A stretch of 42,311 bases of DNA. Source: a bacterium HR10 (GTDB lineage Bacteria > Acidobacteriota > Blastocatellia > HR10). Every line of letters starts with the position of its first letter. The stretch's first letter is position 1. The stretch is taken from assembly GCA_002923315.1 (NCBI GenBank), contig BEHM01000027.1, forward strand, positions 1 through 42,311, in the 5' to 3' direction. The notes beneath the pieces were generated by a model. The model worked only from the letters and a program-made list of their open reading frames with translations. It was not told the DNA's origin and made no database searches. The translations under genes were made by a program, and so were the position numbers. Positions 25,944-34,997 of the stretch are shown here, in pieces.

Positions 25944-27071
25944 TCAATTCACATACCGATGCAAGCGCACATTAGCGATCAGCCCCAGGCCGATGAAGGT
26001 CGCCACAAGGGCCGATCCGCCGTAGCTCATCAACGGCAGCGGGATGCCGATGACGGGCACAAGCCCCACGATCATGCCCAGATTCATGAGGATGTGAAAC
26101 CCCAACAGGGAGACGACTCCCGTAACGAGCAGTGTGCCCACGTGATCCCGCGCCAACTTCGCATGATTGAGCGCCCGCAGCAGGAGGAAGGCGTAAAGCG
26201 CGAGGACGCCCAGCATGCCCAGAAATCCCAGCTCTTCGGCGACAACGGCCGCGATGAAATCCGTATAGGCCTTCGGGAGAAAGCGCAACCGGCTCTGCGT
26301 CCCGCGAAAGAGGCCGCGCCCAGTGAGCCCGCCCGATCCCACGGCGATCATGGATTGATAGGTCTGATACCCGTACCCGCGACGATCGGCGCGCTCCGGA
26401 TGAACGATCGTCTCAATGCGCTGTACCTGATACGGCTTCAGCACATGATGGCGAAAATACCAGCCGAGGCTCAACGCGACGGCCACCCCCACGACCCCCG
26501 TGGCGATGAGACGCGGCCGCAATCCGGCGACAAAGAGCATCCCGCCGACGATCGGGAAGAACGTCAACGCCGTCCCCACATCCGGCTCCAGCAAGATCAA
26601 AAGAACCGGCACGGCCGTGATCCCCAAAGCGGCGAGCACTTCGCGCATGGTCAGGTAGGGATGCTTCGTCTTCCGATGCTCCTCCCATCGTTCGGCCAAG
26701 AACGGCGCGAGCATGAGGATCGTCCCGATCTTGGCGAACTCCGAGGGCTGAATGCTGAAGCGCCCGAGGCCTAACCATGCTTTCGTCCCATAGACCTCTT
26801 GTCCGAAGGGCAAGACCAGCACAAGGAGAAATACGCACGCCCCATAGATGAACGGCGCGGTCTGGAGGATCCGATGATAATCCACAGTGGCCGTCACGAA
26901 CATGGCCACCAGCCCGACGCCCAGCCACCAGAGCTGCCGCTTCCAGAAATCCTCCTGCGGTTGCGAGCTGTAGATCTCCACCACTCCGAGCAGGGCCAGA
27001 ATGAGCGCTCCCCCGAGCAGCCACCAATCGAAGTCCAGAAGGAACCGCCGTTTCTGCCGATGTGTCGTCAT
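25944..27071 (-). CDS. rodA: Rod-shape-determining peptidoglycan polymerase RodA
   Basis: RodA is the SEDS-family glycosyltransferase that polymerises lipid II for side-wall growth together with PBP2. It has 375 residues with about ten membrane helices. Typical SEDS segments include KAWLGLGRFSIQPSEFAKI, LLEPDVGTALT (with the catalytic-site Asp), RRGYGYQTYQSMIAVGSGG, and FHILMNLGMIVGLVPVIGI followed by PLPLMSYGGSAL. The ATG at 27071 overlaps the mrdA stop by 4 nt, a coupling that supports equal amounts of polymerase and transpeptidase. It sits in the inner membrane. It is followed 105 bp later by rng. Confidence 0.97.
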   Translation of the reverse strand: MTTHRQKRRFLLDFDWWLLGGALILALLGVVEIYSSQPQEDFWKRQLWWLGVGLVAMFVTATVDYHRILQTAPFIYGACVFLLVLVLPFGQEVYGTKAWLGLGRFSIQPSEFAKIGTILMLAPFLAERWEEHRKTKHPYLTMREVLAALGITAVPVLLILLEPDVGTALTFFPIVGGMLFVAGLRPRLIATGVVGVAVALSLGWYFRHHVLKPYQVQRIETIVHPERADRRGYGYQTYQSMIAVGSGGLTGRGLFRGTQSRLRFLPKAYTDFIAAVVAEELGFLGMLGVLALYAFLLLRALNHAKLARDHVGTLLVTGVVSLLGFHILMNLGMIVGLVPVIGIPLPLMSYGGSALVATFIGLGLIANVRLHRYVN

Positions 27072-29047
27072 CGTCGGTTCGACACCTCCAGCGGCGAGCG
27101 ACGGCGGGCCGCCTCAAGCGCCACGGGCGAAGGCGAGACGACTGGCGCGCCTTCGCGCGAAGGCCTCTCAGAAGCGGGAGGAACGACCGCCACGACCTCG
27201 CTCGCGCGGACATACTTCTCCTTGTATGTCTCGTAGATGATGCGAGCGACGGGGGCACTGAATCGCCCGCCGAACCCCACATTCTCGATGAGCACGACCA
27301 CGGCGATCTGTGGATCGTCGCGCGGAGCGAAACTCACAAACCATGCATGGTCCCGCAGATGAGCAGCTCCCCCTGCTCGCTCCTTGGTGACGACCTGCGC
27401 CGTGCCGGTCTTGCCCGAGACATCCAATCCTTCGACCCGCGCGGCAGCGCCCGTTCCACCGCCCTCATTCACCACGCCCCACATCGCCGACCGCAGCGCT
27501 TCGACCGTCCGCTTCTGAAGCGGCACGATGAGGGGGCGATCCGCAGTATACACGGTGCCGCCCGGTCCCAAGGCCTCCTTGAAGACGTGCGGCGTATGGA
27601 AGACACCGCCGACGGCGATCCCGCCGATCGCGCGAACCAGTTGCAGCGGGGAGATCGCCACCGACCCCTGCCCAATCGAGGCGATCACCGTATCGAAATC
27701 CCGCCACCGCGGGTCTCGCGGGTTGAATTTCGCCTTGAGGGCGCGACTCGGCACGAACCCGGCCACCTCATCCGGCAGATCAATGCCCGTACGTTGCCCC
27801 AATCCGAAGCGTCTCACCCACCGCTCCATGCGATCAATGCCGAGCCGCAATCCCAACCGGTAGAAATAGCCGTCGCAGGAGACGACAATCGCCCGATGCA
27901 AATCGGGCATTCCGTGTGACCCCAAGCAGCGCACGAACCGATTCCCCACCTGAAGGCCACGACCACAGGGCAACGTCGAATGCTCGGGCGTGATCAGCCC
28001 CTCCTCCAGAGCCGCCGCGGCGACGAAGATCTTCCACGTGGACCCTGTCGGATAGATCCCCTGGATAGCCCGATTGTAGAGGGGGCGCTCCGGATCAGTG
28101 AGTAAGGCGCGATATTCCGCTCGCCCCTCCGGGGTATTGATGCGCTGCGCAAAGAGCGAGGGATCGAAGGTCGGATGGCTGGCCAGCGCCAGAATCTCCC
28201 CGTTTTGCGGATTCAAGGCGACGATGGCGCCACGTCGCCCCCCAAGTTGCTCTTCGGCAGCCCGCTGCAGATCGAGATCAATCGTCAGCTTGATGTCATG
28301 CCCGGGGATCGGGTCCACGCGCTCGATCTCGCCGACCTCATGCCCGGTGCTGTCCACGACCACGCGCCGATAGCCATCGCGCCCGCGCAACCAGCGATCG
28401 TAGACCAGTTCCACACCCGCGCGCCCAATGAGGTCACCCGGCCGATAATCCCGAAACTCGGGTCGTGCGAGCTGCTCGCGCGTGATCTCGCCCACATAGC
28501 CGAGCACGTGCGCCAGCAACGTCCCATGCGGATACCGGCGCTGCGGCTGCTCCATGATGTCCAGTTCCGGATACTCGATCTGCCGCGCCCGAACCCAGGC
28601 GACATCCTGCGGCGTCGCGTTCTCCTTCAGGACGACGGGATAATAAGCCGGCTGCGTGGCCATGGTGTCCAGACGCCGCCGAACGCTCTCCCGATCCAGC
28701 GCCAATCCCTGAGCGATCAGCTCCTCCACCAGCTCGTGCGGCTTCCGTCCCCGAGCCCGCAGTTCCTCCCGATCGAGGACGATGCTGAGCGTCGGACGAT
28801 TGTCCACGATGACGCGCCCATGCCGATCCAGGATCGCCCCGCGCGGCGCCGGAATCGGGATGAGGCGAATCCGATTATTCTCGGCCGCCCGCAGATACTG
28901 CTCGTGCTGCACCACCTGCAGCGACCAGAAGCGCACGCCCAAGCCGATGAAGAGCACAAGCAGCAGATACTGCATGAGCGTGAGGCGGTCGGTCATGGCG
29001 GCCGCCTCTTTCGCCCATTCGAAGAAGTCTCCGCTCCGACTCGCCAT
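27068..29047 (-). CDS. mrdA: Penicillin-binding protein 2, elongation transpeptidase
   Basis: PBP2 cross-links peptidoglycan during elongation with RodA and MreBCD. The 659 residues have a cytoplasmic N-terminus, one membrane helix at about 22-46 (LTLMQYLLLVLFIGLGVRFW), a PBP dimer domain, and a transpeptidase domain. The active-site triad of motifs is S336-x-x-K339 (GSTWK), S390-C-D, and K546-T-G. I use the ATG at 29047, four bases after the mreD stop. A second ATG at 28996 (MTDRLTLMQ) with GAGG upstream is a realistic alternative that would start 17 residues later. It overlaps rodA by 4 nt. It is bitopic in the inner membrane, with the catalytic domain in the periplasm. Confidence 0.96.
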   Translation of the reverse strand: MASRSGDFFEWAKEAAAMTDRLTLMQYLLLVLFIGLGVRFWSLQVVQHEQYLRAAENNRIRLIPIPAPRGAILDRHGRVIVDNRPTLSIVLDREELRARGRKPHELVEELIAQGLALDRESVRRRLDTMATQPAYYPVVLKENATPQDVAWVRARQIEYPELDIMEQPQRRYPHGTLLAHVLGYVGEITREQLARPEFRDYRPGDLIGRAGVELVYDRWLRGRDGYRRVVVDSTGHEVGEIERVDPIPGHDIKLTIDLDLQRAAEEQLGGRRGAIVALNPQNGEILALASHPTFDPSLFAQRINTPEGRAEYRALLTDPERPLYNRAIQGIYPTGSTWKIFVAAAALEEGLITPEHSTLPCGRGLQVGNRFVRCLGSHGMPDLHRAIVVSCDGYFYRLGLRLGIDRMERWVRRFGLGQRTGIDLPDEVAGFVPSRALKAKFNPRDPRWRDFDTVIASIGQGSVAISPLQLVRAIGGIAVGGVFHTPHVFKEALGPGGTVYTADRPLIVPLQKRTVEALRSAMWGVVNEGGGTGAAARVEGLDVSGKTGTAQVVTKERAGGAAHLRDHAWFVSFAPRDDPQIAVVVLIENVGFGGRFSAPVARIIYETYKEKYVRASEVVAVVPPASERPSREGAPVVSPSPVALEAARRRSPLEVSNRR

Positions 29048-29051
29048 GGCG

Positions 29052-29699
29052 TCACCGTCGGCGCCGAGCTGTCCGACCGAACGTCCGCTCCCGCTCGGCG
29101 AAGATCCGATCCAAGAGGCCGAAGAGCACCAGGGCCGCCGCTCCATTGATCCCGGCCAGCCCTCCCACATCCCGAAGTAGCGTCGGCCACACGGGATTTC
29201 CTATTAAATTCTGTCCAAAAAGCCGGTGCAGGCCAAGATAGAGCAGCGTGTGCAACGCCGTCGCCAGAACCAGCGCGATCACGCGCAAGGGGAGGTGATC
29301 CAGGGCGACCCGAATGCTCACGAGCGAGACAAGGAGCGCCACGACCGTCTTGGCCAGACTCTGCGCCCCCACGATCCCGCCGGAGAAGCCGTCCTGAAGT
29401 AAGCCGGCACTGGCCCCCACCAGCATCGCGCGCACGGGATCTCGCGCGAAACTCACATACACGGTCACGATCAGAATCACATCCACAGGGCGCAGGACGC
29501 GCACATATCGCGAGATGATCAACTGCACAAGCGTCGCGACGATGACCACGATGACGATCTTGGTCGAATTCACCGCAGCAGCACGCGACGATGCGGGCCC
29601 TCTCACCCGGGACTTCAAGGCCGCGCCGGGCAAGAAGCCTCTGGCATCGGAGACGGCGCCGAACGCACCCCCGCTTTGCGAGAGTCGCGCCTCGGTCAC
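29052..29699 (-). CDS. mreD: Rod-shape-determining protein MreD
   Basis: This 215-residue inner-membrane protein of the elongasome has several hydrophobic helices (KIVIVVIVATLVQLIIS, VDVILIVTVYVSF, VIALVLATALHTLLYLG) and the family's GFSGGIVGAQSLAKTVVALL segment. The start is a GTG at 29699, one base after the mreC stop. That gives a 40-residue polar leader before the first helix, longer than usual for MreD. A GTG at 29573 near VNSTKIV would remove it, but there is no ribosome site there. It bridges MreC to the RodA/PBP2 machinery. Assignment rests on topology plus position in the mre operon. Confidence 0.88.
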   Translation of the reverse strand: MTEARLSQSGGAFGAVSDARGFLPGAALKSRVRGPASSRAAAVNSTKIVIVVIVATLVQLIISRYVRVLRPVDVILIVTVYVSFARDPVRAMLVGASAGLLQDGFSGGIVGAQSLAKTVVALLVSLVSIRVALDHLPLRVIALVLATALHTLLYLGLHRLFGQNLIGNPVWPTLLRDVGGLAGINGAAALVLFGLLDRIFAERERTFGRTARRRR

Positions 29700-29700
29700 C

Positions 29701-30555
29701 TCAGGATGCGGGCCACCGCACCTCCGGGGGACGCTCCAAGAGGATCAGGACTTCTTCCAGACGGCTGAGCCGCGCCGCCGGTTCGATCAAAATATCATGC
29801 GAGACCATGGCCGATCCGCGCCGCACGGCGACGACGCGACCGATCGGCAGACCGCGTGGGTAGATGCCGTCCTGGCCAGTCGTGTAAACCATCTCGCCCT
29901 CTCGGACGGGTTCGCTGCCGGGCACATAGCGCATGCGACAGAGCGCCTCATTGCTCCCCACCACTACGCCCACGGCGCGCGTCTCTTCCAGGACGCCAAT
30001 CGCGGCTCCGACCCCGCTCCGCTCATCGGTGATGAGCTGCACGCGAGCGACCGTGGGGCCGACCTCAATCACCCGCCCGACCAATCCCTCGGGCGTGATC
30101 ACGGCTGCCCCCGAGCGCACGCCATCGCGCTGCCCTCGATTGACGATGAGCGACTGAAACCACACGCTCATATCGCGCCCGATGACGCGCGCGGCGAGGG
30201 TGCGCACCGGCAACGCCTGCTGCAGGTCAAGGAGGCGCCGCAAGCGCTCGGCCTCGCGCGCTTCTTCCCGAAGTCGGGCCACCTCGCGCCGCAGCTCGGC
30301 CACCTCCTCGCGCAAGGCGCGATTCTCCCGCTCGATCGCGCCAACTCGCGCGTAGCTCTCCCACAACTGCTCCATCCGCGAGAAGATGGCATGAACCGAA
30401 GACAGAATGGGAGCAGCAGCCGTCACCGACCAGACGCGCAGCAACGATTCCCCCGACTGCGGGTGGCGCGCCTGCGCCGACATCAACAGCATCTGTCCGC
30501 TCGTCAGGACGAGAAAGACGATGACGACCGATCGTCCCCTCGGAGGCTTGCCCAT
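29701..30555 (-). CDS. mreC: Cell-shape protein MreC
   Basis: MreC is a bitopic inner-membrane scaffold of the elongasome, with most of the protein in the periplasm. The 284 residues show one N-terminal helix (RSVVIVFLVLTSGQMLLMS) and a coiled coil around 60-110 (RENRALREEVAELRREVA). After these come the beta-rich MreC core with LAARVIGRDMSVWFQSLIVNRG, GLVGRVIEVGPTVARVQLITD and IYPRGLPIGRVV. The ATG at 30555 follows the mreB stop by one base, and the frame upstream overlaps mreB. The order mreB-mreC-mreD matches the textbook operon. Confidence 0.95.
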   Translation of the reverse strand: MGKPPRGRSVVIVFLVLTSGQMLLMSAQARHPQSGESLLRVWSVTAAAPILSSVHAIFSRMEQLWESYARVGAIERENRALREEVAELRREVARLREEAREAERLRRLLDLQQALPVRTLAARVIGRDMSVWFQSLIVNRGQRDGVRSGAAVITPEGLVGRVIEVGPTVARVQLITDERSGVGAAIGVLEETRAVGVVVGSNEALCRMRYVPGSEPVREGEMVYTTGQDGIYPRGLPIGRVVAVRRGSAMVSHDILIEPAARLSRLEEVLILLERPPEVRWPAS

Positions 30556-30556
30556 G

Positions 30557-31600
30557 TCAGTATTCCAGACGCTCCAGATTCGTGCAGACCCGCTTGAGCA
30601 GATCAATATCGTCGAGCATCTTGCCCGCTCCGAGGACGACGGCCGACAACGGATCTTCAGCCAGGATGACCGGGACGCTCGTCTCTTGCATGAGCCGCTT
30701 GTCCAGCCCCTTCAGGAGCGCCCCCCCGCCGGCCAGCACAATGCCGTGATCAATGATGTCAGCCGCCAGCTCCGGTGGCGTGCGCTCCAAGGCCACGCGC
30801 ACGGCATTGACGATCGTGGAGACAGTATCGGCCAGGGCCTCGCGAATCTCCTCATCCGTGATGGTGATCGTCCTGGGCACCCCTTCGATCAAACTGCGTC
30901 CCCGCACTTCCATCGAGAGCGGCTCTTCCAACGGCCAAGCGGAGCCCAACTCGATCTTGATCTGCTCGGCCGTCCGCTCGCCGATGAGCAGGTTGTACTT
31001 CTTCTTGATGTACTGAATGATCGCCTCGTCCATCTCATTGCCGGCGATCCGAATCGAACGGGAGTAGACGATCCCCGAGAGGGAGATCACGGCGATGTCG
31101 GTCGTCCCCCCGCCGATGTCCACGATCATATTCCCGATGGGCTCGGTGATGGGCAACCCGGCCCCGATGGCCGCCGCGATGGACTGCTCCACCAAATAGA
31201 CCTCGCTGGCGCGCGCGCGGTAGGCCGCATCAATGACGGCCCGCCGCTCCACCTGTGTGATCTCGCTCGGGATGCCGATCACCACGCGGGGATTCACCCA
31301 GGAGCGCCCATTGTGGGCCTTCCGGATGAAGTTCTGCAGCATCGCTTCGGTCAGCTCGAAATTCGCGATGACGCCGTCGCGCATCGGGCGAATCGCCACA
31401 ATGTTGGCGTGCGTCCGCCCCAACATCTCCTTCGCCTCGCGGCCGACGGCCTCCACTTTATGCGTGACCTTGTTGACGACGACGATCGAAGGCTCGCTGA
31501 CGACGATCCCCCGGCCCTTGGCGTAGACCAGCGTGTTGGCCGTTCCCAGGTCAATGGCGAGATCGCTCGAGAACCATCGAAAGATGGAGAATGCACCCAT
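30557..31600 (-). CDS. mreB: Actin-like cell-shape protein MreB
   Basis: MreB polymerises on ATP under the inner membrane and directs lateral wall synthesis. The 347-residue sequence carries the actin phosphate-1 motif (LAIDLGTANTLVY), phosphate-2 (IVDIGGGTTDIAVISL) and adenosine motif (GIVLAGGGALLKGLD). An N-terminal amphipathic stretch (MGAFSIFRWF) may bind membrane. The ATG at 31600 is preceded by GAGGG. It is the first gene of the mre operon and has a predicted promoter in the divergent gap to the PpiD-like gene. Confidence 0.98.
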   Translation of the reverse strand: MGAFSIFRWFSSDLAIDLGTANTLVYAKGRGIVVSEPSIVVVNKVTHKVEAVGREAKEMLGRTHANIVAIRPMRDGVIANFELTEAMLQNFIRKAHNGRSWVNPRVVIGIPSEITQVERRAVIDAAYRARASEVYLVEQSIAAAIGAGLPITEPIGNMIVDIGGGTTDIAVISLSGIVYSRSIRIAGNEMDEAIIQYIKKKYNLLIGERTAEQIKIELGSAWPLEEPLSMEVRGRSLIEGVPRTITITDEEIREALADTVSTIVNAVRVALERTPPELAADIIDHGIVLAGGGALLKGLDKRLMQETSVPVILAEDPLSAVVLGAGKMLDDIDLLKRVCTNLERLEY

Positions 31601-31651
31601 TATCCCTCTACGCCGCCTCAGGTCTTGTCAAACATGCTCGTTCAGGCATTC

Positions 31652-31680
31652 AATGTAACACACCCCCGCTGGACATTCAA
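31652..31680 (-). promoter_or_regulatory. Candidate promoter for the mre operon
   Basis: Minus-strand TTGAAT (31680-31675) and TACATT (31657-31652) are exactly 17 bp apart, each matching consensus at 4 of 6. The predicted leader is about 45 nt with a ribosome site. Confidence 0.5.
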
Positions 31681-31719
31681 CAGCTCTCGGCTCGGCCGCC
31701 TGGGTTCTCCCCCCTCCCG

Positions 31720-31749
31720 TTGCCTCCCCCCGAGGTCTCGGTCTACAAT
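31720..31749 (+). promoter_or_regulatory. Candidate promoter for the PpiD-like gene
   Basis: TTGCCT (31720-31725) and TACAAT (31744-31749, 5 of 6) are 18 bp apart. The start would lie about 25 nt before the ATG at 31780, after which GGAGG serves as ribosome site. It divides the 179-bp gap with the mreB promoter. Confidence 0.5.
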
Positions 31750-31779
31750 TCAAGGTCTCCGACGCGGAGGGGGAACGAG

Positions 31780-33750
31780 ATGCTGAGGTTCTTGAGCGAA
31801 AAACAACGCGCCCGAAATATCCTACTCGTTGTGGTCGCCCTCATGATGGTCGTGGGGTTGGTGATCCTCTATATGCCCATCGGCCAGGCCCTCTACCGGA
31901 GGGCAGTCGGCCTCGGTGAGATCACCGATGCCACCATAGTCGCCGAAGTCGAGGGGGAGAAGATCACGGCCGGGGAGTATCGAGCGGCCCTCGCCCGCCT
32001 CACCCAATCCCGTCTGGGTCGCGGCCTGGACGATCCGGCGCTGCTCAAGCCCTTCAGCTCGACGATCCTGAACGAGCTGATCGAAGACCGACTCGTCCTC
32101 CTGCTGGCCAAGCGACTGCGGCTGTCGGCGACCGATGAGGAGGTCTTCAAGGCTCTCCTGCCGATGTTCCGCGATGCCAGTGGCCGATTCATCGGTCGGG
32201 AGCGCTATTTCCGCGCGGTGCAGCAGAGCGGGCAGACAGTCGAAGAGTTCGAGGAGAACCTCCGTCGCTCGATCCTTCAGGAGAAGGTGCGCCAGCATCT
32301 GACGGCCGCTCTGCAGGTCAGCCCGCGCGAGATCGAGGAGGAGTTCCTCCGCGAGAACGCGTCCGTGGATCTCGTCTACGTCGTCATCAAATCGAGCGAT
32401 CTGCGCGCGAACATCTCTGTGAGCGAGAGCGAGGCGCGCGCCTATTTCGAGCGACATCGTGGGGAATTCGCCATCACGGAGATCGAGCGCCAGGTCGAGT
32501 ACCTCCATATCCCCATGGCGCGCATCCCCGTCACCGTCTCCGAACAGGAGATCCGCGACGAGTACGAGCGGACGAAGTCCGAGCATACCACGGGCGCCGA
32601 CGTGAGCCAGATCGAGCTGCCCTTCACTGAGCAGAACGAGGCCGAGGTGCGGCGCCAGGCCGAGGATCTGGTCAAGCGCGCGCGCGGCGACGAGAAGACA
32701 CCGGCTGAGGATTTCCGGAAACTAGGCGGCAAACGGCTCGGCGTCGTCAAGAAAGACCCCAAGGATACGTCCTACCGCCAACGCGTCTTCAGCTTGAGCG
32801 ACTTCCAGAAGGACGTGACCGAGCCGATTCGCGAGGAGGGGAAGTTCTACATCCTGAAGGTCACGCGCTGGTATCGCAAGCCCCTGGCCGAGGTGCGGGC
32901 CGAACTCATCCGGCGCATCCGCGAGCGCAAGCAGCGCGATGAAGCCGCCAAGCTGGCCGACGAGATCAAGAAGCGCCTGGATGAGGTGAAGGACCTGCGC
33001 CGCGTCGCGGCCGAGTTCTCCCCGAAGCTGGGGAATCTGCCACCGGAGCAGATGATCCGACGCACGGGTTTCTTCGCCGCCGGCGAGGAGTTGCCCGAAT
33101 TCGGCGCCTATGCTTCGGGCTTCACCAGCGCCGCATCGGAACTGGATGAGATCGGCCAGATCGGGAGCAAGATCTACCTGAGCGATGGGTACGCCATCCC
33201 GCGATTGATCGCCAAGCGCGAGCCGAAGACGCCACAATTCGAGGATGTGAAGGATCGCGTCGTCCGAAAACTCCAGGAGCAGAAGGCCATCGAGCGCGCC
33301 CGTCAGCTGGCCGAGCAGGTGATCGCGCGAGCGCCCACCGTCGAAGCCCTGCGCAAAGTCGCCGCCGCCGAGAAGCTCGACGTCAAGACCCAAGAGGGGT
33401 TCAAGCGCGGGACCTTCCTGCCGGACCTGGAGCGTTCGGAACAGTTGGAGGGTATGGCCTTCGCCCTGGAAGTCTCGCGCGTCGCCCCGCGACCGGTGCG
33501 CATCGGCAAGGATTTCGTCGTCTTCGGCATCACCAAACGCACCGAACCCGATCGGGCCAAGCTCGACGCCGAGCGCGCGGCCATTCGCGATCGCTTGCTC
33601 TCGACCAAGCGCGATCAGTTCTACCGCGCCTATCTGGAGACGCTGCGCGAGAAGATGATCGCCGACGGCCGCATCCGCATCCATCAGGATGTCATCGAGG
33701 CGATCTTCTCCTCGAAGACCGCAGCGGGATCGGCGCGCACGAAGCGGTGA
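31780..33750 (+). CDS. Membrane-anchored SurA/PpiD-like folding factor
   Basis: This 656-residue protein has a short cytoplasmic start (MLRFLSEKQRARN) and one membrane helix (ILLVVVALMMVVGLVILYM). A large periplasmic part with a SurA_N-type domain follows (VAEVEGEKITAGEYRAAL ... LNELIEDRLVLLLAKRL). The rest resembles the PpiD architecture, and the central region around 250-420 is where a parvulin PPIase domain would sit. It aligns only loosely and the parvulin signatures are weak, so catalytic activity is doubtful and chaperone function is more likely. I use the ATG at 31780 with GGAGG upstream; the frame upstream is low-complexity and unlikely. It overlaps lpxB by 4 nt. A role in outer-membrane protein folding is inferred. 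Confidence 0.82.
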   Translation: MLRFLSEKQRARNILLVVVALMMVVGLVILYMPIGQALYRRAVGLGEITDATIVAEVEGEKITAGEYRAALARLTQSRLGRGLDDPALLKPFSSTILNELIEDRLVLLLAKRLRLSATDEEVFKALLPMFRDASGRFIGRERYFRAVQQSGQTVEEFEENLRRSILQEKVRQHLTAALQVSPREIEEEFLRENASVDLVYVVIKSSDLRANISVSESEARAYFERHRGEFAITEIERQVEYLHIPMARIPVTVSEQEIRDEYERTKSEHTTGADVSQIELPFTEQNEAEVRRQAEDLVKRARGDEKTPAEDFRKLGGKRLGVVKKDPKDTSYRQRVFSLSDFQKDVTEPIREEGKFYILKVTRWYRKPLAEVRAELIRRIRERKQRDEAAKLADEIKKRLDEVKDLRRVAAEFSPKLGNLPPEQMIRRTGFFAAGEELPEFGAYASGFTSAASELDEIGQIGSKIYLSDGYAIPRLIAKREPKTPQFEDVKDRVVRKLQEQKAIERARQLAEQVIARAPTVEALRKVAAAEKLDVKTQEGFKRGTFLPDLERSEQLEGMAFALEVSRVAPRPVRIGKDFVVFGITKRTEPDRAKLDAERAAIRDRLLSTKRDQFYRAYLETLREKMIADGRIRIHQDVIEAIFSSKTAAGSARTKR

Positions 33751-34997
33751 CGACGCTCTCTCTGATGATCGTGGCCGGTGAGGCCTCCGGCGATCAGCGG
33801 GCGGCCGAAGTGATGCGTGCGCTCAAAGCCGAAGCTCCCCATCTCTCATTCCGCATCTTCGGCTGTGGGGGTCCGGCCATGCGCGCCGAAGGGGCCGAGA
33901 CGTTCGCCGACATCTCGGAGACGGCCATCATCGGGCCGCTGGAGGTCGCCAGCGCTCTGGCGCGCTTCCACGCGCTCTACCGCCGACTCTTGCACCTGGC
34001 GCGCGAGCGCCGCCCGGCCGCCGTCGTGCTCGTGGACTGGCCGGAGTTCAACATGAAGCTCCTGCGCCCGCTCAAGCGCCTGGGTCTGCGCACGATCTAC
34101 TACATCGGGCCGCAGGTATGGGCCTGGCGCACGTATCGCGTGCGCGCGCTCCGACGCTACGTGGATCGGCTCATCGTCATCCTCCCCTTCGAGGTCGAAT
34201 TCTACCGCCGCCATGGCATCGCCGCCGAATACGTTGGACACCCGCTTGTGGACGTGGTGCGGGCGACGCTCCCCCGCACGACGTTCTGCCAGAAATACGG
34301 ACTGCGACCGGATCGTCCGCTCATCAGCCTGCTGCCCGGCAGCCGTCCGACCGAGGTCGAGCGCATCCTTCCCATCCTGGTGCGCGCTGCGCGCGCCCTC
34401 GCGACGCACGCTCCCGCGCAATTCCTCATCCCGCTGGCTCCAGCGATCCATCCGGAGATGGCCTGGGCGCTCATCCATCGGGCGCTTCAGGAGACGCGAA
34501 GGGCTCGGATGTCCGAGACCGGTGCGTCCTTCGATCCCCTGCTGCGCGTCCTCCAGGGCGAGACCTACAACGCGCTCGCGCATGCGGATCTGGCCGTCAT
34601 CACCAGCGGCACGGCCACGCTCGAAGCGGCGCTGCTGGGAACGCCGATGATCGTCGTCTATCGCGCGCGCGCGATCAATTACCTGCTGATCCGCCCCCTC
34701 CTTCACGTGAACACCTTCGGCATGGTGAATCTGCTGGCGGGAGAACGCATCGTCCCCGAACTCATCCAGTGGGACTTGACGCCGGAGCGGCTGGCGGAGA
34801 CACTGAGAGAGTTGCTCGCGGATGCGACGCGACGCGAGGCGATGAAAAGGCGCTTGGCCGAACTCCGAGGACAACTCGGCGAGGGGGGAGCAGCTGTGCG
34901 CGCCGCTCGTATCCTCCTGCGCGCCATCGCCGAATCTTCCTCTCCTGACCTTCGGAGAAGCGGCGCGACCCTGTCCCAGGAGGACAACCGGCTATGA
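33747..34997 (+). CDS. lpxB: Lipid-A-disaccharide synthase
   Basis: LpxB condenses UDP-diacylglucosamine with lipid X to form the disaccharide backbone of lipid A, on the cytoplasmic face of the inner membrane. The 416 residues show the GT19 features: MIVAGEASGDQRAAEVM at the start, FADISETAIIGPLEV, LVDWPEFNMKL, YYIGPQVWAWR, VGHPLVD and SLLPGSRPTEVERI, then ITSGTATLEAALLGTPMIVVYR. It starts with GTG at 33747, sharing GTGA with the previous stop. It overlaps mazG by 4 nt. It is strong evidence for a lipopolysaccharide-type outer membrane. The C-terminal tail (after about 390) is poorly conserved. Confidence 0.97.
   Translation: MTTLSLMIVAGEASGDQRAAEVMRALKAEAPHLSFRIFGCGGPAMRAEGAETFADISETAIIGPLEVASALARFHALYRRLLHLARERRPAAVVLVDWPEFNMKLLRPLKRLGLRTIYYIGPQVWAWRTYRVRALRRYVDRLIVILPFEVEFYRRHGIAAEYVGHPLVDVVRATLPRTTFCQKYGLRPDRPLISLLPGSRPTEVERILPILVRAARALATHAPAQFLIPLAPAIHPEMAWALIHRALQETRRARMSETGASFDPLLRVLQGETYNALAHADLAVITSGTATLEAALLGTPMIVVYRARAINYLLIRPLLHVNTFGMVNLLAGERIVPELIQWDLTPERLAETLRELLADATRREAMKRRLAELRGQLGEGGAAVRAARILLRAIAESSSPDLRRSGATLSQEDNRL

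Noticed and set aside
31591..31779. Upstream extension of the PpiD-like protein
   Set aside because: It would begin inside mreB, has low-complexity sequence, and covers the predicted promoters and GGAGG site.
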